The notes beneath the pieces are model-generated. The model was not told where the DNA came from. It was given only the letters and a program-made list of their open reading frames with translations, and ran no database searches. From contig CM044877.1 of NCBI GenBank assembly GCA_024500155.1, forward strand, positions 30,441,001 to 30,505,000: a DNA stretch of 64,000 nt, written 5' to 3'. Below, piece by piece: positions 22,596-34,230 of this stretch (within the stretch, counting starts at the first letter, position 1; each line of letters starts with the position of its first letter). The DNA is from Chenopodium formosanum (lineage: Eukaryota; Streptophyta; Magnoliopsida; Caryophyllales; Amaranthaceae). The translations under genes and the position numbers were made by a program.

Positions 22596-22682
22596 CTGCA
22601 CAAAACACCAATAAGAGTTAGAAATGTAGAGAAATAAAATGAATATGTGTAGCAAAGCTAATAAATTCAAGCGGCTAGCTAC
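22596..22682 (-). other. Candidate intron in antisense gene (87 bp)
   Basis: Minus strand: donor GAG|GTAGCTAGC at 22682, acceptor TTTTGTGCAG at 22596. It lies between two open segments and is AT-rich. Confidence 0.55.
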
Positions 22683-24000
22683 CTCTAAGCTTTTCAGTTC
22701 TAAGGCCACATGCGGGCAAATACGTCCCGTCCGAGAACCACTTGAATCGGGGAATGTAACTTTGGGGGGTTACCTCCTTGACCCTCGTCTCTTCGTTTGT
22801 TCGGACGGCCACAGTAAAAAGGCCCTGATATAAAATCTCCTCCTGCGCCCGCCTGGGAACAGGCAGAAGGGCTTTCTTCCCAGCCAGGAGGGGCGTTCCT
22901 AGGTCCAGCGGCTGTACCACCTGTTCTTTTGGAAATCTAGGGAAGAGATTATGTAAAAATTGGACCTCCAGTCCTTCCATTTGTTATCTTTCCCTAGAGT
23001 CATCATATAACTCTTGTGGCTGGTTAAAGTAAACCAGTCAACCCCACTTGCATTCGAAGTCTTCTTCAAATAGTGCATATGAGCAAACGCCTCGAAGCTG
23101 GGCTCCACCTCCAGCATCTCATAAGCGGCAACGTAGCCTAGAATGTTAACCCAAGAATTAGTGGCTAATTTTTAGACACCCAGTTGGTATCCGTCCAAAA
23201 TCCTCTCCACAGCCGGATGGAGAGGGAAGCGCAGCCCTGCCTGGATGGATGCTACGCAGCTTACGAAGCACTAGTAACTATAGCTGGCATCTTAGGCCAG
23301 GTGACCGTGTCCTCAGCATCCTGCACGAACAGCAAGAAGACATGTTCCTTGACATGGGCGGAAATAAATTTTCCAAAGTCTTCTGTCATCATTTTCCGCC
23401 CACCTTCGGTGACGTGTAAGTAATAAGGAGCACGTTCATGTCACCGTGAAGCAGACGACTCATCCCAACCCTGTCCCTTTTAAACGGAGATGGACTCTCG
23501 GACAGCCTAAAGATTGTTTAGTGCCTCCTCCGAGTCAACGGAGGCGTTGTCGGAGGATGATGACACTGAGTCATCATAAGAATTTTTCCTAGAGCTTGGG
23601 GCCTGCCGGCTGGTGCCAGTAGTGGCCTCCCCCATCTCAACATCCGGGACCAATTCACTCGGCCCAGGGGTTCCATATTCCTCATCACACTCCTCTAAAA
23701 ATGAGTCGCTTGGAGTGCTGATGTTGCTAGGAGGGTCTTTACTAATCTCGGAGACAGGCGCCTTAATGGGGCCATCCGAGAAGACCGTCTCACTTTTCGA
23801 ATGGTACCAAGAACCATCCGTCCTATATCTCCAGGTCGTTTGCTTTAATCTAGCCATCGTGTCCTGCAGGGACAAAGACACTATCGGATTTAGAGATGTA
23901 CTCAAAGGGTAATTCTCAAACGAGCATTCGACACTCCTAATTCTAGATTCAGCCGTCCCCGGTGACCGGCTGATCGCTAATCTAGGCCGTGCCGGGTGCG

Positions 24001-24370
24001 TTTGGGAAACCTTTTTTGAAAAGAAAAATAGAAAGAAATAAGTAAAGAAAAGATCAGGCGGTTCCCTTAAAAGAAGGTACTAAGAGGCGTTGGTCAGGGA
24101 CGTCTGTTAGAACAGGCGGACGAGCTGGCCGAGTGTCGGAAGCTGAAGAAGTCAAAAGTCTTCAAAAGTTAGAAATTCAAAGATTCTCCCAAAGATTCTT
24201 GCAAGTGTGAATCCAAGGAAGATCAACCCTGCTATTTATAAAGGGGTAAAAGATCTGGGGCAAAAACCCTAGATACAGGTGAAGAGTAAAAGTAATTTCT
24301 TGGCCAATAAGAGGCCGACACTTGTCACAAGCGCCACGTGGTGTGCCACGTGACACTTGCGAGGGGCAAA
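24001..24370 (+). other. TAT1 sequence before the 3' LTR, with polypurine tract and extra G-boxes
   Basis: The polypurine tract GAGGGGCAAA lies directly before the LTR (24361-24370). Two more CACGTG cores lie at 24335-24340 and 24347-24352. No gene seen. Confidence 0.7.
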
Positions 24371-24867
24371 TGATTTGGGGTATTTAATACCCCCAAGTGG
24401 ATCAATGAGAGAGTGACACGTGTTGCCCTGGGAGGCGTCCAAATGGACCCTCCAGATGCGTGCAGTGACACGTGTCACTCAGATATCCCTTCTTTGAAAT
24501 GGCGGCATTCAAGGCCCAAACTTCAAGGGCGCCGCAAAACGGCGCTTCCCTAATCCCTAGGTCATCAAACCCTAGGGTAGGGCACACTTCCCAAGGTCCC
24601 TATAAGTAGGGACATTCCCCCCATTTATTGGGGCACGTTCCAACCATTACTGAGCTGTTGTCCTCAAGAAACAAACAACACTTGAGCTTGGAATCCGAGC
24701 AGATAACTTAATTTCCGCACGTTCTATTCCAAATCTATACTAACTTAATCTTCGAAGGCAGACCACCGACCATTCGGTGCTCTGTTTTTTTTTACAGGTA
24801 CAGGCGTCCTTTCTGAATCCAGTCTTGAGCTGTAACTCTCCCAAGGGACACAAAAAATCCCTAAACA
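24371..24867 (+). repeat. TAT1 3' LTR (497 bp)
   Basis: Starts TGATTTGGGG and ends CCTAAACA, followed by TSD AGACC. The TATA box has mutated to TATAAGTA (24601-24608). G-boxes CACGTG lie at 24417 and 24469. Confidence 0.95.
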
Positions 24868-24872
24868 AGACC

Positions 24873-25031
24873 TACTCTTAACCTTCTCTCAATGGGTATG
24901 TATAACCGAGCTTCGAGCTAATGTCTCTTGAGAACATTTCTCAGCTGATTTTCCTATTCCCTAATGTTTATGGGATTAAGCCTTAATTTCAGTTTGGTTA
25001 GAAAAATAATGTTGTCGTAAAAGCTATTCAT
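24873..25031 (-). pseudogene. COP1 gag start
   Basis: Minus-strand ATG at 25031 (MNSFYDNIIFLTKLKLRLNP) with two early stops. It is preceded by TTGATTATGTAG, which could be a splice acceptor or simply the leader end. It continues at 10900 across TAT1. Start choice is tentative. Confidence 0.5.
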
Positions 25032-27153
25032 CTACATAATCAAAACGAGGCAAAATTCAATAATTATGTATAGTAAAATTTATAGCACCTTAAGCATATT
25101 AATCCAGGTAACTTTAAAATATTTTATTCAATATTAATTTAAACCAATTGAATTAAATGATTCCAAGTCCCTTTATTTGTGCAATAATTGATTGGACTTT
25201 TCCCCTACCATCAACCATTACATTTTCAAGGTGAGTAAACTCTTTACCGATTACAACTCTTTTAACTCTTGGTTGAATAATTAATCATCACATGTTTACT
25301 TATTACCCTTTGCTTCAAGGATCTAAACTCTTTAGGTAACCTTGTTAAGTATAACCAATTAAAATTTTACAACTTGATTTACCCCAAATTTCTCAAGATA
25401 TAAAATAACACCCAACTTTGGCATGACCTGTCATAAATATCAAAGGTTTTTTGGGTTTTCAATTGGAAAAGCAACCTCAATATTGTCGGGACCTAGATTT
25501 ATTATGCTGTGATTATTTAGTGAACTCTAGCGCATTATTATAAGCATCAATAAAATCTAACATGCATAATATACTAATGCCTAAATAAAACATGATATAG
25601 TATGACCCCTTAATCCTAAGAAAACTAATAAAGCAAAAACTCCCACTTGAACTTTCATGGATCTCATCCATCACGCTCCTTTGGGCCTTCACTCCATTGG
25701 CTTCTTGGATCAACTGCAACCTGTAATACTATTTTATTCTATCTACTACTTAAATTAAATAAAATAAATTACAAAAAATATTTAACGGTATGCTGATCGT
25801 ATTTAGATTACAAAAATACGTCACGATGCGCAGATCGTATTTAGAATCTATGGGACATACTAGTCTATATATAGCAATAAATAACATCATATATTATAAA
25901 ATTTCATATAATAAATCACTTATCATGCTTTCCTAAACTACAACATCAAATGTTTACAACTAAGAAAACATGGCTCCTAAATATCTCATATTTTAATTAA
26001 ATTACTTCTATTAGATAATATCATATATTATTCATTACCAATCATAAAATATCATATATTCTATTTTAGGTATGAGATAGAATCAAATATTATTATAATT
26101 ATGGAAGATAAATCATATTTATTTTTCATGATTATCCTAACTAATTTAGGAAATTCTATCCTAAAAGCCTAGCTAATCACAATATTTTAAATCAATTATT
26201 ATCCTAAAATAATTATGGGATAATCACATTATTTAATCAATTATTATCCATATGGAATCTTTTGCTTAATAATTATTCAAACTTACAAAATTAACAACTT
26301 TAATTTTGATAATTATTTTTTCAAAATCAAAACACATCCTTTTAATTTAAAAATCTTATTTTTATTAAAATAAAATAATTTTTTTTAGAAAAACATCAAC
26401 CACCATGATGTGGCCAGCCAAAGCCATCCACGGTGGTTGTACACCGGCTAGTGTACGTAGCTGTGTAGCGGCGCAGGGCAGCAGCATCAATGCCGCATAG
26501 CCCTTACACGATGTTGCTGTTGCTGCTCATTCTGTCTGTGCCTGCTGCCCACCCCACCCCTTTCCTCCTAACCACCATGTGTGGAAGCCTCCGTGGCTGC
26601 ACCACCCAGCCTCGATTGTCGCACATAATTATTTTTTAAATTTAAATCTAACAAAACATTTTTGTTAAAATTAAATTAACTTAATATGGTCCTTCTATTT
26701 TTAAAATTTAATCATATTCAACCTTAAAATTAGGGTTCTTCATGAAATTAATCCCTATTCAATTTAACTATTAAATTAAGCAATTTGATCATGTAAAATT
26801 CATAATTTAACATGAAATCAATTAGATTAAATTAATGAATATAGGGTAGTAAAATTAAATCAAAATTCAAATACAAAAATCATAATTTAGGGGTTTTGGG
26901 TTTCGAAATTGTCGAATTAGGGTTTGGGGGGGGGGGGGTTTCGAATTTTCGAACTTACTAGGGCAAAATTTCGAATTTGTAACGGCTAATTATTGAGTAA
27001 ATTAAACAACCTTTAATTATTCCATAAGTTAAATCACATTTAAAATAATAATTGACCCATAATTAATTGTTCTCCCTCCTAATTGAATTAAAATTGTGGA
27101 CATTCAAAGAATTATTAATCAATACATGTGCATGCATAGGCTAACTGATATCA
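25032..27153 (-). other. COP1 5' leader
   Basis: Long AT-rich leader between the 5' LTR and gag. It includes a GC-rich patch at 26400-26625, a 13-base poly-G run at 26926-26938 (poly-C in the transcript) and an opposed short ORF at 25719-25513 that resembles nothing I know. A mutated initiator-Met primer binding site, TGATATCAG on the minus strand where TGGTATCAG is expected, lies at about 27145-27153. Confidence 0.6.
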
Positions 27154-27934
27154 CTATAGGAATTTAGATACTCTAAGCGGAATTTCATGAATCATATTTA
27201 TAAGCATCTGATAACCAAGATCATTGAATAACACATAAAGAATAAAAAATTATACCTTTGAAGCATGATTCCACGTATGATCGAACAAGAATAAGGGACA
27301 CAAAGAACCTCAAGCGTGATTTTTCTACTTGGTCCACGAGCACGATTTAAACCTCCGCTAATGCTAGTTAGTTGTGACTGAAAGCTTCCAATCAACCTTC
27401 TAAGGTGAGGAAAGGAATGAATTAGCCAAGAACCACCACCACGAGGCACCACGCGCCACTAAGGGGCGGTGGCCGTGTGTAAAGACGCTGGGGGGGGGGG
27501 GGAGGGCGTGCGTGAGGAGAGAGATAGAGAGAGCTTAGGGTTTTTGGGATTGGTTGCCTTGATGTCCAATTCACTGTTAATTAATTGTGACTTAATTGCA
27601 ACTCTAGGCATGGATCTTATTTATAGATCACATCTCTAAATAAGAGTCCATGTCAAGCCCAAAATCCTAACTCTAACATAACTACTTAAGCCCAATCCTA
27701 TTCATGGTTAGTCATATCTTCATGAGCACCATTAACAGGCCTCTATATTGTTTTACCAAATACTCTTGTTGTGTGACCTCACAGGATCCATTCTAGAGGG
27801 TGACTAGCCCAAATATCATTTATCATAATCTAGCAATAGTCAATGACAACCCAAAAGAATGAATTTAATATATCCATAATAGTGATCCTTGGTGTGTTTA
27901 GTAATTGCACTTTTTGAAGACATAATTCCTTAAG
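27154..27934 (-). repeat. COP1 5' LTR (about 781 bp)
   Basis: On the minus strand it ends AAATTCCTATAG just before the primer binding site. Its start, TAAGGAATTATGTC, abuts TAT-old pol at 27935. A minus-strand TATAAATA box lies at 27618-27625. A 13-base poly-G run at 27490-27502 falls downstream of the TATA box. Its first 346 bases match 6029-6374. Confidence 0.8.
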
Positions 27935-30900
27935 TTAGGTGACAAGTGCCTCTATTTCTTTCAAGCGATAAGGAAGAAGAAAAGGTTTGAATGGGGGGAT
28001 GATGCTGAGGTGGCCTTTCAGAAGTTGAAAAAGAACATATACACTCCTTGTCAAGGCTTGTTAGCATTTGCCCTAGGAGACGTTTTATATGTACTTAGCC
28101 ATATTATATCATGGCTTGCTCTTTCATGGCAGTCAAAGAAGTTGAAACCTTACTTCTTGGCACATCTTGTTGTGGTCTACACAGACCAACCACTCAAGTG
28201 GCCAATGAAAAATTTGGAGTCATACGGGAGAATGCTCAAATGGTTATTAAAATTCAAAGCCTTAAAATCACTTTCGAACCAAGGAAGGCAGTGAAGGGTC
28301 AGGCATTCGTCGACTTCATCGTCGAAATGACAAGGCCAACTACTCTGGATAATACTGATAAGGTTTGGAAAGTGTATGTAGACGAAAGCTCTACTATGAA
28401 TGGATGTGGTATAGGGATTATGTATTAGTCTCTTAAGGGGGACAAGTATTCCAAGCCTTAAACAATGAGGCAGAGTATAAAGCCATGCTATCTGGTATCC
28501 GCATTTGTAAGATAGTAGGGGCAACAAAAATTAACGCTTGCTCCGATTCTTAGTTGGTCGTTAGCTAATAACATAGTGACTATGAGGCCACCCATCCGGC
28601 TATGATTAAATATCTGTAGGTGGTCAAAACTGAAGCTGGGGCCTTTAAAGAATTTTATCTAAGTCAAGTGCCCAAATGTGAGAACAATCAGGCGGATGCT
28701 TTATCATAATTGGCATCCTCCGCCTCCTGTCGTAAGACTCGGTCAGTCTTATAGGAAGTTATAGAAAAATGAAGTTTGAGGAAGACGATCCCATTAGAGT
28801 TCTAGACTTAAGATCAACCTAGATGGATGCAATCTGAGCTTATCTGTTAGACAACACTTTGGCAGACACAGCTCGCGAAGCAGCCATACTGAAAAATCGT
28901 GCCTCAAAGTTTGTACTCAAAGATGAAGAACTCTGAAAAGGGAGTTTATTTAAGCCTTTATTCAAGTATATTACTCTAGTAAAGGGGAAAGAAATTCTTG
29001 AAGAGCTACATGCGGGCTAATGCGCCTCACACATAGGCGGTAGGTCTCTAGAAGTTAGAGGCGGGTGGCAGGGCTACTTTTGGCCCACGCTTGAGGCAAA
29101 CGCCATGAAAATGGTGAGAAAATGTTACAAATTTCAACGGTTTGGCAAGCTAATCCACCGTCCGGCCACCGATATTACGGCTATTCATAGCTAGGTTCTA
29201 ATCTCCAAATGGGGCACGGACATCTTGGGTCCATAGCCTGCACTAGGCAAACATCGGTACATTCTAGTTGTTGTTGACTACTTCAAAAAAAGGGTAGAGG
29301 TAGTGGTGGTCAATAACATCAAGACATAGGATGTCATTTCTTTCATCTAGAAAAAATCATCACGCGGTTTGGGGTACCTATGTCTATAGTGTTTTATAAT
29401 GGCCCTTAGTTTGAGACGTCTACCCTTAAAAACTAGCTGGGAGATCAAGTGATTCCACATTGTTTTACATCAGTCGGTCGACCCCAAGTAAACGACTAAG
29501 TTGAAGCCATTAGCAAACTTATCTCATATGGTATAAAGAAGAAAATAGAAAGGGCTAGCAGCTTATGGGCATAAGAGTTAACTCATGTCCTATGGACCAT
29601 AACAACAACTGAAAAAGGGGCAACCGATGAAACCCCGTTTCTCATGTTGTATGGTGTAGAGGTCGTCTTGCCTATTGAGCACTATGAACCAACTCTTCGA
29701 GTCATGCTATAGGATGAGAAGCAAATTGGGAGGCTATGCGCCTTGCATTGGACTCAATCCTAGAGTGCAGAGGAAATGCCGCCTTCTGTTATGAGATTTA
29801 TCGTCTAAGAATGATAAGAGACTATAATAGAAGAGTACACAAATGCCTCTTGAAGGTTGGGACTTTATGTTACTAAAAATAGATGCAACCGGTAGGACCA
29901 ATGAACAAGGAAAGTTGACGCCTAATAGGAAAGGTCCCTATCGAATTTATGAAGAAGTGAGAGGTGGCACCTGCCGCCTAGAAACTCCAGATGGTAGGCG
30001 GCTAGCTAGAGCTTTGAATGTAGACAACTTGAATAAGTACTACTTCTAAGACATGTAAATTTTTGTAAATGAAAAGCCTATCAATGATAAATTTGCTCTT
30101 TATTTTTAATTTTTTCTATGTATTTCTTTAATTACAAACGTCCTAGAATGGGAATACTGCATGTTCAAAGTGTCGGCGGAAGAATCTCAACTAAAAATAA
30201 GTTAAGTTCAAGATCTTTGCGGCTAACGATTGTATTACACGACATAATATGGCCAATGGCCGGATAACTACCCAACTGTCTGCTCCAACGTGGGTACGAC
30301 ATTCGGCGACGCCCATTTGGGTGAATTCGCAGCAGAGACCATCTCCCATTTGGGTGTTACATTACTCTATAAACAAATACAAGCGACCAAAATTGATTGA
30401 CCCAATGGAGGCCAACTCATAACCATTTGACTTAGATAATCTAAAGTGAAACTCGTGCGCCTTAAGAAACCATCTGACTTACGCCAACGACATAAGGCCA
30501 ATCTTTAACTTGGGAACATACACCGCTATTTTCTACCTCTTAATGCTCTAGGGAAATACAGGCAGACAAAAAGCAGATTTTGTTATTTGGTTCGTCGAAT
30601 TAATTAGGGTGGAGAAGGCCTAGGTTGAAACTTAAGTTCAAACCTTAACCCTTAAAATTCATTGAGCAAGATAAAAGTGGCAGATGGCCGCCATATTCTA
30701 TCCCCAACTGCTCGATGGCTGACTGTTCGCTTGGTTTAGGGTAATCACCATAGTGATTGATTGATTTAGAAATCAATCATGCTTCCTCAAATATTATAAA
30801 TTTCCATGTCAATCAATTCACTCTTGAACCCAATTGCTCAGTCACCCAAGGGAAAAGACATCTGGTACACCGCATGCATAAAATGTATATATAATGTGAA

Positions 30901-31275
30901 AAAAGAATAATTTTGAAAAAAATCAACCTAACGGTTGAATGATTTATATTAAAAATCTGATCCCACCGTAAGCTAAAAATAATTTTTAACCGATTACATA
31001 ATCGGCAAAGCAAGGTATTGTTGAGTAAACTCGAATTCATAGCCCACGTGGGCCATAAAAGTATTTGAAAGGCCATTCGACCGAAGAAACATAAAATTGA
31101 TCATCTCGAGGGGAGGACAGTGCTTCTTTCCCATCCGGCATTTCACCAACATTGGCTGGATGGTTCTCATTGTGCTCATGGTCCTCATTACCCAAGGCCT
31201 CATCCGTGACCTCGACTCCGCTACCTTTAGCCCTTTGCTCTTCCTACTATCACTTATTATCCAATGAGTCGGTGG
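27935..31275 (+). pseudogene. TAT-old pol remnant: RNase H, second RNase H, integrase, 3' region
   Basis: Matches TAT1 from about 17537 to the antisense-gene region. Shared stretches include TTTGAATGGGGGGATGATG. The first RNase H is at 27960-28300. The second RNase H is at 28360-28720 (WKVYVDESSTMNGCGIGI, with its catalytic Asp kept). Integrase is at 28950-29830 and the integrase tail at 29843-30048 (NRKGPYRIYEEVRGGTCRL). Stops are frequent, so it is older than TAT1. From 30100 on it is 3' non-coding sequence; 30994-31275 corresponds to the end of the antisense gene. COP2 cuts it on the right. Confidence 0.85.
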
Positions 31276-32500
31276 CCTAATCAAACAACAAGACCGCACT
31301 CGCAATAAATAAAACCATAAACATAATTAAATTAATCACAAGATTAAGATAAAACGATTACCATTTGGAGCGTGCTTCGACCGACCGAATGGGCTCTTAC
31401 TTGAAAGCTACCTTCGAAAACACGAAGCCTCCAACGTTGATCCACCCGCACCAACAAATACCGACAAGGTCCAATGTCATGGGGTTAGCAAAACCCGATC
31501 AATAAAACCCGAGTAATTGAGTTCAAAGGCTTTCACTAAATGTGCTACCTTTTTTAACTCTTGAGTTCAAGGGTTTTCATTTACTAGTGATGCCCTTTAC
31601 AGCTCTTACTCAAGCATCATTTCCAATGCCCTTACTTGGGTATTTATAGGAAATGATGAGAGTATGATTGTCTCTCCAACCAATGTAGGATAGTGAAATT
31701 TTCACAATTTATTTTAAAAGCAAAATAAAATTATTTAAGCAAGCTAGTAATAAATCAACAAGTGTCAACTACATATGAGGGAATAGGTGAGGACAATTTA
31801 GAGAGGACGGACCAAACTTGCTCCCCACTCTCTCCCTCACCTTGCGCTACTTGGCACCTCCCTCCAACTCACTCATGTGGGCTTCCTACATGCTGGCGGT
31901 GCTTGCTACTCGGCCCATCCAAGCCCCGCACCAAGGCGGGCTAGTGCTGCTAGCCTTCTCGGTCAGCATGCCTACGCACTTGCGTGCGCGCTAATTCTAG
32001 CACACCTCGCACGCACCAGCACGCCACACACCAAGTGCGTGCTGCTGGCCGAAGCTTGCTATCAAGCCTCGCACTTGATGCGGGCTGCTAGCTTGGCTAA
32101 CCCCCTAGTACTCAGTGTTAAGATGCTAGGGGTATTTTGGTCATTGTTGATTTATTACCATTTTGCTATCTTGTCTTTTATTATATTTCGACTCGACTTT
32201 CGACGCTCGGTTTCGACACTCTAAGCTCGAATTTCTGACGTCTAAATATTTATTACTCGGGCGACTAATTAATTCCTTCCGAATTAATTCGTCGTGTCGG
32301 TTCGTTAATCGCTTGGGTGTGACTCGAAGGGTTCAGTCAAGATTAAGATGTAATATTAATTATGCATTATTATTACTGATCGGAAGCGGCTTCCACCCAG
32401 GCGTTCCGATCACTTTACCTTACTGAATATATTAGCTTTCCAATAATTCTAAACCCACTATCAGAGTTATACACTTGTTCAAAGGACACTATTCCTTTCA
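31276..32500 (-). repeat. COP2 3' LTR (about 1.2 kb)
   Basis: The start in element orientation is TGAAAGGAATAGTG at 32500, preceded by a polypurine-like GGGAGAT. The left end is approximate. A minus-strand TATAAATA lies at 31641-31648. A GC-rich block of repeated words (GTGCGGGCTGCTAGC type) lies upstream of it at 31876-32100. Confidence 0.75.
31876..32100. repeat. GC-rich word cluster in COP2 LTR
   Basis: Repeated words built on GCACTTGCGTGCG, CACGCACCAGCACG and TGCGGGCTGCTAGC. COP3 has the same block, more repetitive, at 56800-57060. Confidence 0.75.
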
Positions 32501-33577
32501 ATCTCCCAGCCCTTTTCCTATGTCGCTTAATGCCTCTTCATGAACTATAAGGTAAGATTATTTTGTCATCCTAACGAGAGGAAAACTAGGTCGTTATCTA
32601 ATCTTCCCTTGGTCAAACTAAATTTATAAACACTCAACAAACCTAAATACGAGTAAAGAGGCAAGTCAAGGGTCGAACCCAAAGGAATGATAATGTTCAA
32701 GCACTTTCAATTATGCGCCTAAGCTAGGTCGAAGACGAAGGTAAGAGAGAATACTAACAACTAACGAAACAAGTAACCAAAAAAATAAAACACTAGGAAT
32801 AGGGATCAACAAGTAATCATGTCAATTGCAACAACTTGGAAAGATCATGCCAATAAAAGGTTGTGAACACTAATGATAAGAGCAATCAATTGGAATCAAA
32901 GAGCTATCTCCTAATTGTTAAGCTAGGGTTCACTATGAATAACAAACTAAGAGAATCACAATCAAAGCCAATCGATAATTTCAATTCCTAAATCAATTAT
33001 TTATGTCATTAGCAATTACAATGCAATATAGCATAATTCTCAAGGCCTAATCAAATTACACACATGCAAACTTTCATTAATCATTTTAATCTCAACAATT
33101 AATCAACACAATTCCCAAATTAATCACAATTAATCAATCATACAAGTTTCACCCAATCCCTAGCCAACAACTACTAAAAAATCATCATCTATCAGCAATC
33201 AACTAAAGGAATTATGAATCAACAATATATCAAGAACAATTACACTAATCAAGCATTAAACATCAAAATTAAACCAAGCAAACATGAGATTAAACAAAGC
33301 AATAAGGTGAGATAGAGTTAAGAATGCTCATTGATAATAGAGAGGATCTTCAACACAATTCTCACCCTTGTATCTTCAATCTCTCAATCACCATTGAAAT
33401 CCCTCACTTTCTCTCTCTAAAACTACTCCTAATCTAGAGAGAGAACCTCCTATCTAACCTAATTCTAGAGAGAGAGACTATTCTAATCTAAAGTATTTCA
33501 TGTCTCAATAATAAAGAAGGGTGTAAAATATATATACAAAAGGAGAAAATAAATGCAATCGCAAGTAAAACCCAGAA

Positions 33578-33680
33578 ACCCGCGCCCGCAGAGAAATCAG
33601 CCGCACCCGCGGAGGAGAAAACCCCCAAGCCCACGCCCGCGGGGATAGACCCGCACCCTCGGGGTGCCCGCGGCCTGCCT
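33578..33680. repeat. CCGCGG word cluster in SL2
   Basis: Words CGCGCCCGCAG, CGCACCCGCGG, ACGCCCGCGGGG and TGCCCGCGGCC occur at about 33581, 33602, 33632 and 33665. SL3 shares the CGCCCGCGG word. Confidence 0.85.
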
Positions 33681-34208
33681 TCACCAAGTTCCTGGTCGAA
33701 AACGGCTGTTTTGAGGCTGCAGCAACCCCGCGCCCAACCTGCGTCTGTGCTGCTGCGCTGCTGGGTGCGCGGCCGAGCAGCAGGGAGCATGGCTGCTTGT
33801 GCTGCGCGCAAGAATGCTCGGGCTGCTGCGGCTAGGAGCTCGGGCTCGCTTCCTTAATGATCGGGATTGCCACCTTGGAGCTCGTGCTTCCGGAGCTTGC
33901 TTGGATTGGCTTGACTTGCGTGCTTAGCTTCCCTAACTTGGCTCCGTTAGATTCCTTGAATGCACTTGAGCTCCTCCTTGATTTTGGGGAACTCGACATA
34001 CCTACAAAACAAGACAAAGAAACGGAGAAGCAAGAGAAATAGCCGAGAAATGAATAAAATAATAAGAAAACCATTATTCCCTAAAAACACGACATAAAAA
34101 TATTCCCTAAACTAACTCACAAACATACAAATCAATCATTATTCCCTAAAAACACGACATAAAGAACTAAAAACGAGCATAAAAATATGAAGAAAACCTA
34201 GCCTAAAA

Positions 34209-34224
34209 GTGCCATAAATGGCAC
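34209..34224 (-). repeat. SL2 terminal hairpin
   Basis: GTGCCATAAATGGCAC is a perfect inverted repeat with a two-base centre, six bases inside the LTR end. Confidence 0.9.
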
Positions 34225-34230
34225 GCATCA

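Larger units (their letters stand above)
21171..24000 (-). pseudogene. TAT1 antisense accessory gene (putative gypsy-type transposon protein), multi-exon
   Basis: Open segments on the minus strand run from 23905 to 21178. The first (23905-23507) encodes an acidic, serine-rich N-terminus. The second (about 23173-22675) has LGYVAAYEMLEVEPSFEAF, HYLKKTSNASGVDWFTLTSH and WKDWRSNFYII. This resembles the domain Pfam calls putative gypsy-type transposon (as I recall, PF04195), found in antisense ORFs of Tat elements. Downstream segments 22611-22339 and 21462-21178 end in an acidic tail. Three intervals with GT..AG borders separate the segments. It has stops and frameshifts near 23500-23180. Its role in the element is unknown. 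Confidence 0.68.
10901..24867 (+). mobile_element. TAT1: complete Tat/Retand-like Ty3/gypsy element, TSD AGACC
   Basis: The two LTRs (10901-11388 and 24371-24867) flank the primer binding site, gag, protease, RT, RNase H, second RNase H, integrase, a long 3' region and a polypurine tract. The 5-bp TSD AGACC is present at 10896-10900 and 24868-24872. The second RNase H before integrase, and an antisense ORF 3' of pol, are hallmarks of the Tat lineage. Palindromic tandem repeats after pol recall Retand. SL1 accounts for 2.5 kb of the 13.97-kb span. Many stops show the copy is non-autonomous now. Confidence 0.95.
24873..27934 (-). mobile_element. COP1: Ty1/copia element, 5' part
   Basis: 5' LTR, primer binding site relic, leader and gag start of the element whose pol is at 6029-10900. 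Continuity across TAT1 is shown by the AGACC duplication. Confidence 0.85.
32572..34230 (-). mobile_element. SL2: solo LTR (1659 bp), TSD CATCC
   Basis: CATCC lies at 32567-32571 and 34231-34235. COP3 at 57560 shows the uninterrupted sequence. In LTR orientation it starts TGATGCGTGCCATTTATGGC and ends CCTCTCGTTA. A TATATATA stretch (minus) lies at about 33523-33533. A CCGCGG-type word cluster lies at 33578-33680, just upstream. No internal domain. Confidence 0.93.

Noticed and set aside
31762..32426. Plus-strand ORFs in the COP2 LTR
   Set aside because: They run through the GC-rich word cluster, overlap each other in different frames and show no known motif; COP3 does not keep the frames.
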